DNA of 64,000 bases, taken from assembly GCF_032852305.1 (NCBI RefSeq), contig NZ_CP136594.1, forward strand, positions 1,029,501 to 1,093,500, given 5' to 3'. The position numbers and the translations under genes were made by a program. Shown one piece after another: positions 43,550 through 51,948 of the stretch; the stretch's first letter is position 1; each line of letters starts with the position of its first letter. A model generated the notes under the pieces. It saw only the letters and a program-made list of their open reading frames with translations, had not been told where the DNA came from and did not search any database. Origin of the DNA: Parasphingorhabdus sp. SCSIO 66989 (GTDB lineage Bacteria > Pseudomonadota > Alphaproteobacteria > Sphingomonadales > Sphingomonadaceae).

Positions 43550-44218
43550 TTAGGACTGCTCGGTTGTAAGATAGTCTGACCGGCTTTTTCCTAATTCTTC
43601 AAGCAGTCGATCCAGATAAACGGGATCATAATCAGCAAAAAACGCAACCGCATCGGCAGGCTTGTAATGATGGAAACCGGTATCATCCGAAACCATGGCT
43701 CTGAGATAGGATTTTAGCTCTGCGTCAAATTGCGTGTAGTTTCTCCGCTTTATCCAGCGCAGAAGAGGAAACTCAAAAGGCTGCGTTTCGCACAGGTTCA
43801 GTATCACCTTAAACCAGCGTTCAAGCTCTCCGATCTTGCTGTCAAACTCGGCATAGCTTGATCTGAACGTAGCGAAGGCGATCATTGCATTGGCTACCCA
43901 CTCATATGTCGTATCATAACCGCGCAGGCGATGCGGCTCACCATTGCCCCATTTGTCCGGGCGTAGCGCGATTACATATTCAAGGTAGCTAAGCCCCTCT
44001 TCATCGCCCCAGGATGCCAGCACCAATGCCGCCTCGAACGGAATATGAAGCTCGGTCCAGTTTTTGATCGGCTTGATCAGAAGCTCTCTGATCTTTGGGA
44101 TACGATCAAAGTCAATATCCTCATCATCCAGTTCGAGCTTGTCGACTGCATAATCGGTTTCCCAATACCAGCGACCGTCTTTGGTTGTGTAAAGAAGCTT
44201 CTGAATATCCTGATCCAT
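43550..44218 (-). CDS. Uncharacterised cytosolic protein (222 aa)
   Basis: I do not recognise this protein. It has no signal peptide or membrane helix. It is Trp/Tyr/Asp/Glu rich, with a HEAT-like helical stretch (PFEAALVLASWGDEEGLSYLEYVI) in the middle and an acidic N-terminal third. Such compact acidic proteins are often immunity or accessory proteins, but no toxin gene lies beside it. It lies between the serine hydrolase and rarA on the same strand. Confidence 0.7.
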   Translation of the reverse strand: MDQDIQKLLYTTKDGRWYWETDYAVDKLELDDEDIDFDRIPKIRELLIKPIKNWTELHIPFEAALVLASWGDEEGLSYLEYVIALRPDKWGNGEPHRLRGYDTTYEWVANAMIAFATFRSSYAEFDSKIGELERWFKVILNLCETQPFEFPLLRWIKRRNYTQFDAELKSYLRAMVSDDTGFHHYKPADAVAFFADYDPVYLDRLLEELGKSRSDYLTTEQS

Positions 44219-44271
44219 GGCGTTTTCCGGTTTAGCTTGAGCTTGTTGGGGAACTGATCAATGATACTGCT

Positions 44272-45588
44272 TTACCTTTGTGCACGCAGCTTGTTCCAAT
44301 AGGCCAGTCGCTTGTTAATCTCGCGCTCAAAGCCGCGTTCCACCGGTTGGTAATAGGTTTCCGGCTGCATCTCTTCGGGCCAGTAATTGTCGCCGGAAAA
44401 GCCCTCATCGCTGTCATGATCATAGCTATAGCCCTTGCCATAGCCGACATCTTTCATGAGTTTTGTCGGTGCGTTGAGGATGTTCTTCGGCGGCATCAGC
44501 GATCCGGTGGCCTTGGCCGATTTCCAGGCGGCTTTCTGCGCTGCATAGGCGGCATTGGATTTGGGCGCAGTGGCGAGATAGAGACAGGCCTGCGCAATCG
44601 CCAGTTCGCCTTCGGGACTGCCAAGAAACTCATAGGCGTCCTTGGCCGCGAGGCACTGATGCAGCGCTTCGGGATCAGCCAAGCCGATATCCTCGCTGGC
44701 AAAACGGGTCATGCGGCGCAGTACATAGAGCGGTTCCTCACCCGCCACCAACATGCGTGCCAGATAGTAAAGCGCCGCCTGCGGGTCGGAACCACGCAGC
44801 GATTTGTGCAGCGCCGAGATGAGATTGTAATGCCCCTCACGATCTTTGTCATAAACCGGTACGCGACGATGGAGAAAATCGGCAAGACCTGCCGGGTCTA
44901 GCGGTTCGGAGAGATTGACGGCGAACAACGTCTCTGCCTGATTGAGCAGAAAGCGACCATCGCCGTCAGCGGAGGCAATTAACGCATCGCGGGCATCATC
45001 GGTGACGGGCAGGGGCTTTTCCATCAGCGCTTCGGCCCGTTCAAGCAGTTGCGCAAGCGCCGCATGGTCAAGCCGGTTGAGGATCAGCACCTGTGTCCGG
45101 CTGAGAAGCGCGGAGTTAAGCGCAAAGCTCGGGTTCTCAGTGGTCGCGCCGACCAGCACCACCGTGCCACGCTCTACAAAGGGAAGAAAGCCATCCTGCT
45201 GCGCCCGATTGAAGCGGTGTATCTCGTCGACAAATAACAACGTGTGTTGGCCCGCCGTCGCCATTTTGTCGGCATCGGCAAAAGCTTTTTTGAGGTCTGC
45301 CACACCAGAGAATACCGCCGATATTGCCTGAAAGCGCATCCCCACGGCATCGGCGAGCAGGCGCGAGATTGTGGTTTTGCCCGTACCCGGCGGACCCCAG
45401 AAGATTATCGAGGACAGCTTGCCCGCCGCCACCATTCGGCCAATAGCGCCTTCTGCTCCGGTGAGATGATCCTGACCTACGACTTCGCTGAGCGCCCGCG
45501 GGCGCAAACGATCGGCCAGCGGCGCATTATCTGGCGTCTGCGTTGCCGCTCCGGCTTCAGCGGGTTCATCTGGGAAAAGATCAGCCAT
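44272..45588 (-). CDS. rarA: Replication-associated recombination protein RarA (MgsA)
   Basis: This 438-residue AAA+ clamp-loader-like ATPase acts at stalled replication forks. RPRALSEVVGQDHL opens the domain, Walker A is GPPGTGKTT near residues 65-73, Walker B and sensor 1 are FVDEIHRFN and GATTENPSF, and SRTQVLIL follows. The C-terminal tetramerisation part (FASEDIGLADPEAL, KNAPTKLMKDVGYGKGY-like) is complete. Its promoter region carries the 34-bp dyad shared with the divergent PadR gene. Confidence 0.94.
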   Translation of the reverse strand: MADLFPDEPAEAGAATQTPDNAPLADRLRPRALSEVVGQDHLTGAEGAIGRMVAAGKLSSIIFWGPPGTGKTTISRLLADAVGMRFQAISAVFSGVADLKKAFADADKMATAGQHTLLFVDEIHRFNRAQQDGFLPFVERGTVVLVGATTENPSFALNSALLSRTQVLILNRLDHAALAQLLERAEALMEKPLPVTDDARDALIASADGDGRFLLNQAETLFAVNLSEPLDPAGLADFLHRRVPVYDKDREGHYNLISALHKSLRGSDPQAALYYLARMLVAGEEPLYVLRRMTRFASEDIGLADPEALHQCLAAKDAYEFLGSPEGELAIAQACLYLATAPKSNAAYAAQKAAWKSAKATGSLMPPKNILNAPTKLMKDVGYGKGYSYDHDSDEGFSGDNYWPEEMQPETYYQPVERGFEREINKRLAYWNKLRAQR

Positions 45589-45651
45589 AGCGCTGACGCT
45601 AAACCGCCGAAGAGGCAGTGCAAAGGTAAAAAACGACTAAGCAATCTTGAA

Positions 45652-45685
45652 TGCGATATAAAAAGATATATCTTAAACTATCGCA
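45652..45685. promoter_or_regulatory. 34-bp dyad between rarA and the PadR gene
   Basis: Outer arms TGCGATA (45652-45658) and TATCGCA (45679-45685) and the inner perfect palindrome AAGATATATCTT (45663-45674) share one centre. In total 13 of 17 base pairs per half are symmetric. This is a strong operator candidate for the PadR protein encoded downstream, and could also affect rarA. Confidence 0.68.
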
Positions 45686-45706
45686 AGGGTAATAACTGGA
45701 GGCTTT

Positions 45707-45811
45707 ATGCGTCCGCTTGTGATTGAGGCGTCATTGCGAGGAGCCGAAGGCGACGCGGCAATCCAGAGCAGGTGCGTGTTGCTCTGGATTGCTTCGCTAT
45801 GCTCGCAATGA
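45707..45811 (+). other. Leader reading frame running into a palindromic repeat
   Basis: ATG 45707 follows a strong GGAGG (45698-45702) and opens 34 codons (MRPLVIEASLRG...) that end at TGA 45809-45811, inside the repeat. All but the first seven codons are repeat sequence. It may be a remnant of an original start region split by the repeat, or a short leader peptide before padR. The frame itself is probably not a selected protein. Confidence 0.4.
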
Positions 45812-45813
45812 CG
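45729..45813. repeat. CGTCATTGCGAGG palindromic repeat, copy 2
   Basis: This 85-bp copy of the element at 21295-21377 has the same ends and inner arms (GGCAATCCAGAGCA and TGCTCTGGATTGC). Its left arm differs by two inserted bases (GAGCCGAAGGCGAC). It sits between the dyad operator and the PadR start codon, so it is transcribed as part of the padR leader. Confidence 0.85.
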
Positions 45814-45857
45814 GGCTGAGGTTAAGCCGGGCTGTCTCCAATATTGAGGAGAGTGTA

Positions 45858-46511
45858 ATGACAAAACGCTATACATACGGATTTGACCCGGACGAATTTG
45901 CCGAGGAAATGGCTGCGATCCCCGAAGCCATTATGGCGGCCTTTGGCGGTCGCTGGGGTGGTACCGGTCGACGCGCGAGAAAGCGTCAGCAATGGTCTGG
46001 TGGCTGGGACAATGGTGCCAGCGGCAATCGCGGACGGCGCAAACGGCGTATGTTTGATAGTGGCGAGTTACGGCTGGTGCTGTTGAAACTGATCGCCGAT
46101 GAGCCGCGCCATGGCTATGACCTGATCCGCGCTATTGAGGATATGACCGAGGGCAGCTATGCGCCGAGCCCGGGGGTGATCTATCCAACGCTCAACCTGC
46201 TCGAAGACAGCGGCCTGATCGCGCAAGAAGAGGCCGAAGGTTCACGCAAGATATTCACTATTACCGATGACGGGCGGGCCGAGATCGAAAAGAATGAAGA
46301 CAGTATCGCAGGCCTGATGGACCGGCTTGATAGCACTGGCGAAAGCAAGCGCGCACGCTCGCGCAAGGCGGGTGCGCCGGTGGGGCGGGCGATTGGCAAT
46401 TTGATGTCCGCCTTGGGCAACCGCGTCGCGCGCAGCGATATGGATGACGATATGCGCCATTCGATTGCCGAGATACTCGACGAAGCCGCGCAGAAGATTG
46501 AGCGGCTTTAG
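45858..46511 (+). CDS. PadR-family transcriptional regulator
   Basis: This 217-residue protein has a Gly/Arg-rich N-terminal extension (GGRWGGTGRRARKRQQWSGG) and then a PadR winged helix (SGELRLVLLKLIADEPRHGYDLIRAIEDMTEGSYAPSPGVIYPTLNLLEDSGLI, residues about 65-120). A C-terminal helical dimerisation arm follows. ATG 45858 follows GAGGAGAG. The extension may add DNA or RNA contacts. The co-centred dyad at 45652-45685 is its likely autoregulatory site. Signal and other targets are unknown. Confidence 0.88.
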   Translation: MTKRYTYGFDPDEFAEEMAAIPEAIMAAFGGRWGGTGRRARKRQQWSGGWDNGASGNRGRRKRRMFDSGELRLVLLKLIADEPRHGYDLIRAIEDMTEGSYAPSPGVIYPTLNLLEDSGLIAQEEAEGSRKIFTITDDGRAEIEKNEDSIAGLMDRLDSTGESKRARSRKAGAPVGRAIGNLMSALGNRVARSDMDDDMRHSIAEILDEAAQKIERL

Positions 46512-46547
46512 GCATTCTCGCTATTGATAGAAGTGTATCTTCTCGTC

Positions 46548-46733
46548 GGCCCCGCCCTTCGACTGCCTGCAAGGCAGGCGCTCAGGATAAACTCGGCTTT
46601 ACCGAGGCGGGGCCTAGGCTTTTTAGACTCACGCAAAGACGCGAAGGCGCAAAGAAGGTTCCTATCTGAACGACCTCTTCGTGTCTTTGTGCCTTTGTGC
46701 GAACTTAAGCCCTGGCCCCGCCTGCGCGGGGCC
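46548..46733. repeat. Cluster of three intergenic palindromes
   Basis: Three palindromes lie in series between padR and the glycosyltransferase. They are a GGCCCCGCC/GGCGGGGCC element (46548-46614); a CGCAAAGACGCGAAGG/CTTTGTGCCTTTGTGCG element (about 46632-46701); and a short hairpin of GGCCCCG and CGGGGCC (46714-46733). The genes converge here, so termination of both transcripts is plausible. Confidence 0.65.
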
Positions 46734-46749
46734 GACGAGATCAGGAACC

Positions 46750-47931
46750 CTACCGCAAAGCCTCATAGGGCAGATGCTTGGTCCCCTCGGCGCGTTGGCG
46801 CACCAGGCGGACATAGGTTTCGGCGAGGCCATGGTTAATCCGGTCCCAGCTATAGCGCTCTGCACGTTTGGCTCCAGCCGCGCCATGTTCACGCGCCAGT
46901 TCCGGGTTCTCGCAATAGTCCTGCAGCGCATCGGCATAATTCTGCACCGCGCCGGGGCGGATCAATCGACCGGAGATGCCATCAGCGACAAGGCTCAGGC
47001 TCCCCGTAGCCCGCGCTGCGACCACCGGGATACCGCAGGCCATTGCTTCCAGCGTCACATTGCCGAAAGTCTCGGTCACCGAGGGGTTCAACAGCATATC
47101 CATGCTGGCGACGGCGCGGCCCAAATCGGGCCCGCTCTGGAAACCGGCGAAAATCGCATTGGGCAGGCGAGACTCAAACCATTGCCGCGCCGGACCTTCA
47201 CCGACAATCAGCACCTTGTGCGGCACTCCGCGGCGTTCGAGACGGTCAATCGTGTCGGAAAAGACATCGAGCCCCTTTTCCATCACCAGCCGCCCGACAA
47301 AGCCGACCACCTGATCTTCATCATCAATGCCGAAAGAGCGTCGCCATTCCACATCGCGCTTGCTCGGGTGGAAAATGTCGCGATCGACACCGCGTGACCA
47401 GATGCCGACATCATAGTTCATCCGCTGGTCGCGCAGCACCTGTGCCATGGAGTCCGACGGTGCAACGATGGCATCACAGCGACGATAAAAACGCCTGAGC
47501 CCGGCCACCAGAATCGGCTCGAGAAACGCCATATTGTAATAGCGCGGATAGGTCTCGAACCGGGTATGCACCGAGGCGAGCATCGGGATATCATGCTTCT
47601 TCGCCCAGCGTGTGGCGCTGTGCGCGGCAATGTCGGGGCTGGAAAGGTGGACGATATTGGGCGCGTAGGCCTTGAGATCTTTCTTGACCCCGGGACTGAG
47701 CATCATCGGCACGCGATATTCCGGGCGATTGGGAATGGCAAAGCTGGGGACGCTGATCAGATCGCCGGTCGGTTCAAAAGCGGGTGTATCTGTGGTCGGC
47801 GAATAGACGCGCACCTGGGCATTCTGGCGCAGCAGATAGCCGACCAGACGGTTCAGCGCCTGATTGGCACCGTCGCGCACATAATTATAATTGCCGCTAA
47901 ACAGGGCAATGCGAAGATCGGAAATGTCCAT
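46750..47931 (-). CDS. GT4-family glycosyltransferase
   Basis: This 393-residue GT-B enzyme has an N-terminal acceptor domain (IALFSGNYNYVRDGANQALNRLVGYL) with YNYVRDG in the acceptor loop. Its C-terminal nucleotide-sugar domain has VGFVGRLVMEKGLDVF and the E-x7-E motif in PSVTETFGNVTLEAMACGIPVV. It resembles mannosyl- or glucosyltransferases that build glycolipids (SQD2/PimB/MgtA-like). Sphingomonads use such enzymes for glycosphingolipids, but the acceptor is not shown. The start is the internal ATG 47931; a longer frame lacks support. Confidence 0.88.
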   Translation of the reverse strand: MDISDLRIALFSGNYNYVRDGANQALNRLVGYLLRQNAQVRVYSPTTDTPAFEPTGDLISVPSFAIPNRPEYRVPMMLSPGVKKDLKAYAPNIVHLSSPDIAAHSATRWAKKHDIPMLASVHTRFETYPRYYNMAFLEPILVAGLRRFYRRCDAIVAPSDSMAQVLRDQRMNYDVGIWSRGVDRDIFHPSKRDVEWRRSFGIDDEDQVVGFVGRLVMEKGLDVFSDTIDRLERRGVPHKVLIVGEGPARQWFESRLPNAIFAGFQSGPDLGRAVASMDMLLNPSVTETFGNVTLEAMACGIPVVAARATGSLSLVADGISGRLIRPGAVQNYADALQDYCENPELAREHGAAGAKRAERYSWDRINHGLAETYVRLVRQRAEGTKHLPYEALR

Positions 47932-48121
47932 GATCGAAGCGCTTTGGCACAAGGCGGCGCGATTGTCCAAAGTGAAAATTTTGTGACTGGGGTGGGTGGT
48001 TTTTGCGGAACAATTGTGTGTTTTTAGAGGCTGTTTTTATCAAATTGTTTCTCGCGAAGGCCGCGAAGAAACAAAGAGCGCGAAGAGGATGGTGCATTGT
48101 TGGCTGTTTTGCACAAATGGT

Positions 48122-48223
48122 CTCCCTCCCCTTCAGGAGAGGGATTAAGGGAGGGGGTTACCCACTTGCGCGGCGCCTGAGGAACGCCCCCGCTCCCAAC
48201 CCTCTCCCCTGAAGGGGAGAGGG
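48122..48223. repeat. Intergenic palindromic element, copy 6 (102 bp)
   Basis: Left block CTCCCTCCCC/GGAGAGGGA near 48122-48144 and right block (48200-48223, CCCTCTCCCC-type arms) enclose TTAAGGGAGGGGG and CCCCCGCTCCCAA. It lies 4 bases beyond the CorC stop codon and probably ends that transcript. A GCGAAGGCCGCGAAG-type stretch near 48053 lies just outside it. Confidence 0.75.
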
Positions 48224-48226
48224 CTA

Positions 48227-49183
48227 TTATTTCGCCCCGCTAACGGCATGATGCTTATCTGCCGGAGCTTCCTGCTTAGCCAAGTAACGCAAATTCAACC
48301 GGCTCACCCGCCGCCCATCGCTTTCCAGCACATGGATGGTCCAGCCGCTCGGATGCTCCAGCGTCTGCCCGGCAGAAGGTACTTCTCCAGCCAGAACAAA
48401 GGCGAGACCGCCGAGTGTATCAACATCCTCGTCAATCTCGGCCAACCGGGGATCAATCTGCGTGGCGACATCGTCGAGCTCGGTGCGTGCATCGGCGTCC
48501 CAGCTGCCATCGTCCTGCCGGATCAGCATATCCTCCGGCTCTTCGTCATGCTCATCTTCAATCTCGCCGACAATTTCCTCGACCAGATCCTCAATCGTGA
48601 CGATGCCGTCAGTGCCTGAATACTCATCCAGCACAATCGCCAAATGGGTGCGGTGTTTGCGCATATCGGCGAGCATATCGAGCGCGCCCATGGATTGCGG
48701 CACAAAGCGCGGCTGGCGGATGAGGTCGGACCAATCATCAGGATAGTCACACCCCTTGGCGAGGATCGCGAACACATCCTTGATGTGGATCATGCCAATA
48801 ATGTCGTCGAGCGACTCTTTATAGACCGGGATACGGCTATGTCCGTGCTCGGAAAAGGTATCCACGACCTCCTGAAAGCTAGCGCTGGTGGGAATGGCCA
48901 CAACTTCACTGCGCGGTACCGCAACATCATCGGCGTCATGCTCGCTGAAATGCAGCAGATTGCGCAGCATCTCGCGCTCCAGCGGCGATAAGTCGCCATT
49001 GGGCTGAGACGGCGCAGCGCCGCCATTATCCTCATGTTCGTCTATCGCTTCCTCAAGCTGCTGGCGCAGCGATTGATCGCGATCCTGTCCGGTGAAGAAA
49101 GATTTTATCGAGCGCCATAATTGGCCGCTACTGTCTTCCTCATCTTGCGCAGTCTGGCTGCGGCTACTGTCTGCCTCTGGCAT
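48227..49183 (-). CDS. corC: CBS-domain protein CorC/HlyC-type (YbeX)
   Basis: This 318-residue cytosolic protein has two CBS domains (VPRSEVVAIPTSASFQEVVDTF to KDVFAIL, and IRQPRFVPQSMGALDML to VTIEDLVEEIVGEI, residues about 88-215). A C-terminal CorC_HlyC domain follows (DTLGGLAFVLAGEVPSAGQ..., residues about 245-305). This is YbeX/CorC, linked to Mg/Co homeostasis and ribosome metabolism. It follows ybeY on the same strand, as in many proteobacteria, but the lnt gene usually next in line is absent. Confidence 0.9.
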   Translation of the reverse strand: MPEADSSRSQTAQDEEDSSGQLWRSIKSFFTGQDRDQSLRQQLEEAIDEHEDNGGAAPSQPNGDLSPLEREMLRNLLHFSEHDADDVAVPRSEVVAIPTSASFQEVVDTFSEHGHSRIPVYKESLDDIIGMIHIKDVFAILAKGCDYPDDWSDLIRQPRFVPQSMGALDMLADMRKHRTHLAIVLDEYSGTDGIVTIEDLVEEIVGEIEDEHDEEPEDMLIRQDDGSWDADARTELDDVATQIDPRLAEIDEDVDTLGGLAFVLAGEVPSAGQTLEHPSGWTIHVLESDGRRVSRLNLRYLAKQEAPADKHHAVSGAK

Positions 49184-49203
49184 TTTAGGCGGATTCTTAA
49201 CCT

Positions 49204-49728
49204 CTATAGTGGCTGTTGGTGTTCGGAATATGGATCAGGATACCCAAGTCCGGCAAGAGCTTTTGTTTCCAAAGCCTCCATATTCGCGGCCTGTGCCTCA
49301 TCCTGATGGTCATAATTGAGCAAATGCAGCGTCCCATGGACGATCAGATGCATGACATGTTGTTCGATATCGATGCCTTTTTCCTGTGCCTCGCGGGCGC
49401 AGGTCTCATGTGCCAGGATGATATCGCCCAGCAGTACCTCGCCATCATCGGTATTGGAGAGCGATCCCAGAAGGTCAGGCTGCACCATCGGGAAAGACAG
49501 CACATTGGTTGGCTTGTCCTTGCCGCGATATTGCGCGTTCAGCTTCTGCACCTCTGCATCATCGGAGAAGACAACGCTGATCGATAGGGTAGCTCCGGAC
49601 TCGCCCAGTAACGCATAAGGCGAGTTGGAAATGGCGGCATTGGTCGCATCCTCGGCCATCGCTTCCCAGTCATAATCATCGGTCCAGACATCCAGATAAT
49701 CGACATCTACGCTTAGCATGGATGCCAT
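49204..49728 (-). CDS. ybeY: Endoribonuclease YbeY (rRNA maturation factor)
   Basis: This 174-residue zinc-dependent RNase processes 16S rRNA and takes part in ribosome quality control. The metal-binding HGTLHLLNYDH is complete near residues 131-141. NVLSFP and LGDIILAHETC precede it. A second in-frame ATG nine bases downstream (MLSVDVDYL) could be the true start. It sits between phoH and corC, the conserved order. Confidence 0.93.
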   Translation of the reverse strand: MASMLSVDVDYLDVWTDDYDWEAMAEDATNAAISNSPYALLGESGATLSISVVFSDDAEVQKLNAQYRGKDKPTNVLSFPMVQPDLLGSLSNTDDGEVLLGDIILAHETCAREAQEKGIDIEQHVMHLIVHGTLHLLNYDHQDEAQAANMEALETKALAGLGYPDPYSEHQQPL

Positions 49729-49746
49729 CCGATCAGCGCGGGGCGG

Positions 49747-50787
49747 TTATCTATGGGCATCTGGCCCCTCATAGGCATCAACGATGCGGCTGACGATCGG
49801 GTGGCGCACCACATCGCCCGAGTTGAAGCGGATCGCGCTGATGCCCTCGACACCATCCAAGCGGTCCACCGCATCCTGCAGCCCGGAAATCTGGCTGCGC
49901 GGCAGGTCGACCTGTTTCGGGTCGCCACAAATCACCATGCGGCTGTTAAGGCCAAAGCGGGTGAGGAACATCTTGATCTGCGCCTGTGTCGTGTTTTGCG
50001 CTTCATCGAGAATAACAAAGGCATTGGCGAGCGTGCGCCCGCGCATAAAGGCGAGCGGAGCAATCTCAATCTCGCCACTGGCGATGCGCCGCTCCACCTG
50101 TTCCGCAGGCAGCGTGTCATAGAGCGCATCATAAAGCGGGCGAAGATAGGGATCGACCTTGTCCTTCATATCACCGGGCAGGAAGCCGAGATTTTCTCCT
50201 GCCTCAACCGCTGGACGTGACAAGATCAGCCGGTCAACCGAGCCGGTAATCAGCTGGGCCACCGCCTGCGCCACCGCCAGATAGGTCTTGCCAGTACCCG
50301 CCGGACCAAGCGCAAAGATGATATCGTCGCGCGCCAGTGCCTGCATATAGGGCAATTGCGTTGCGGAGCGCGGCACAATGGTCTTTTTGCGGGTGCGGAT
50401 CATCACCGTCGGCGCCTCGGAGACTTCCTTGCGGATAATACCGTCCAGCGTCGGTTCCGATGACATGGAGATCAATGCCTCAACCGCACCGGCATCAATT
50501 TCCTGGCCTTTTTCGAGGCGGTTGTAGAGGCCGGTCAGCACGTCACGGGCGCGGGCAATCGCCTCGCTGTCACCCTCAATCTTGATATGATTACCCCGCG
50601 CCGAGATATAGACGCCGAGCCGGTTCTCAATCGCGACAAGGTTCTGGTCAAACTGCCCAAAAAGGGGGCCCAAAAGGTGTGAGTCGTTAAAGGTGGCTTC
50701 GATATGGGCTCTACTGGTCGCCTCACCCGAAACCGGTTCATTAGCGAGGTCAGCAGGGTGCGGTTCGCGATTCTGTCTTTTGGCCAT
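49747..50787 (-). CDS. phoH: PhoH-family ATPase (YbeZ)
   Basis: This 346-residue protein has an N-terminal KH-like RNA-binding region (residues about 30-110) and a PhoH ATPase domain with Walker A GPAGTGKTYLAVA and Walker B FVILDEAQNTT. Sensor GDPKQVDLP follows. It works with YbeY in RNA metabolism. ATG 50787 has AAGGAA upstream, which decides against a 16-residue longer frame. It is 18 bases upstream of ybeY. Confidence 0.93.
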   Translation of the reverse strand: MAKRQNREPHPADLANEPVSGEATSRAHIEATFNDSHLLGPLFGQFDQNLVAIENRLGVYISARGNHIKIEGDSEAIARARDVLTGLYNRLEKGQEIDAGAVEALISMSSEPTLDGIIRKEVSEAPTVMIRTRKKTIVPRSATQLPYMQALARDDIIFALGPAGTGKTYLAVAQAVAQLITGSVDRLILSRPAVEAGENLGFLPGDMKDKVDPYLRPLYDALYDTLPAEQVERRIASGEIEIAPLAFMRGRTLANAFVILDEAQNTTQAQIKMFLTRFGLNSRMVICGDPKQVDLPRSQISGLQDAVDRLDGVEGISAIRFNSGDVVRHPIVSRIVDAYEGPDAHR

Positions 50788-50964
50788 AGAGTTCCTTCGT
50801 TTCGTTACCACTAGCGCTTGTAGAGAAATAGGCAATCTCTGACTCGATCAGGCCCGTAAAGCCATTTGGTGTCTTTATCATGTCAGTCTGTCGAAACCCT
50901 GGTCACATATTCGCCCCACGTTACTAATCAGCAAACTAGATTAAGTAATAAGCCGAAGTGGCAG

Positions 50965-51915
50965 ATGATGCTGAAATATCTATCCATCCTGACAATGATT
51001 TGCTTTCCGGCAGCGAGTTTTGCTTTTCAATCTAGTGAAAGTCAGTTCGAGGAAGCACAGACGGCTCGCGAAGATGATGAAATCGTCGTAACCGGTCGGC
51101 GAGTGGAGATTGAGAAGGCAGCGCGTCAATTGGCTGAGAAGGTTGCTTTGAAGCCCCGTAGCCGCAAAGCAATGCCGCGATTCTCGGATCCAATCTGTCT
51201 TGCGATAATTGGTCTTGATAAGCAGCAAAGCGATGCGTTTCGAAAGCGCATGTACCAGAACCTGTCCTATGCACGCCTCAATGTCTCGAAGAAAAAGTGC
51301 GTCCCCAACATGGTGGTCGGATTCTCGAACGATATTTCAGAAGAGCTGGACAGACTTGTAAAGGAACAGCCTTGGCTTTTGGGACGAAAACAATCCTCTG
51401 AAAGAAGAACTACCTTAAGGCGCCTGGCAGATGCAGAAGGGGCTAGCAGGGCATGGCGTGTCACGGTTCCAGGGGACCGATTTGGTAATAAGCTAAAAAG
51501 AACTGACATCGTCAAGGGGCTGCCCGGGGTCGAACTACCTGAGATATATGATAACCCGGAAAGCACGAGTGGGAGGATTGATGCGGCGACAAGCGAGATT
51601 GTTGCGGTTTCTGTTGTGTTGCTGGATTGGGATGACATAGGCCAGGCCACAATTGGCCAGCTTGCGGATTTTGTGACCATGCGGGCGCTTCTACCGGTCA
51701 CTGGAACACCGGATGATGAAGTCCCAACGACCGATACGATTTTATCCCTATTTTCTGACTATGGGGGTCCCGAAGGGTTAACAGAATTTGATCGCGCGTT
51801 CCTATCTGGCTATTATCGCCAGAATATGTGGACGGCGCGTTACGGAGCGACACTCAGCCTAGTAGCAGATCAATATGCTGATGCCGTAGAAGATGCCGAA
51901 AAGGCGGCCGAGTAA
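50965..51915 (+). CDS. Secreted protein with TonB-box-like N-terminus, uncharacterised
   Basis: This 316-residue protein has a signal peptide (MMLKYLSILTMICFPAASFAFQ) followed by an acidic stretch and DDEIVVTGRRVEIEK. That looks like the TonB box and N-terminal extension of a receptor, yet no plug or barrel follows. The rest has two cysteines (DPICLAI, KKKCVPN), ARLN and DYGGPEGLTEFDRAFLSGYY. It lies alone in plus orientation, between miaB and phoH, which are usually adjacent. Base composition looks less GC-rich than its neighbours. Function is unknown. Confidence 0.75.
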   Translation: MMLKYLSILTMICFPAASFAFQSSESQFEEAQTAREDDEIVVTGRRVEIEKAARQLAEKVALKPRSRKAMPRFSDPICLAIIGLDKQQSDAFRKRMYQNLSYARLNVSKKKCVPNMVVGFSNDISEELDRLVKEQPWLLGRKQSSERRTTLRRLADAEGASRAWRVTVPGDRFGNKLKRTDIVKGLPGVELPEIYDNPESTSGRIDAATSEIVAVSVVLLDWDDIGQATIGQLADFVTMRALLPVTGTPDDEVPTTDTILSLFSDYGGPEGLTEFDRAFLSGYYRQNMWTARYGATLSLVADQYADAVEDAEKAAE

Positions 51916-51948
51916 GGCGGTTTTTGGTAAAGGGCAGAAGGTTTAAAC

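Noticed and set aside
8263-48223. CRISPR interpretation of the recurring palindromic elements
   Set aside because: Copies are single and scattered between genes, not in a regular array with spacers, and no cas gene is present.
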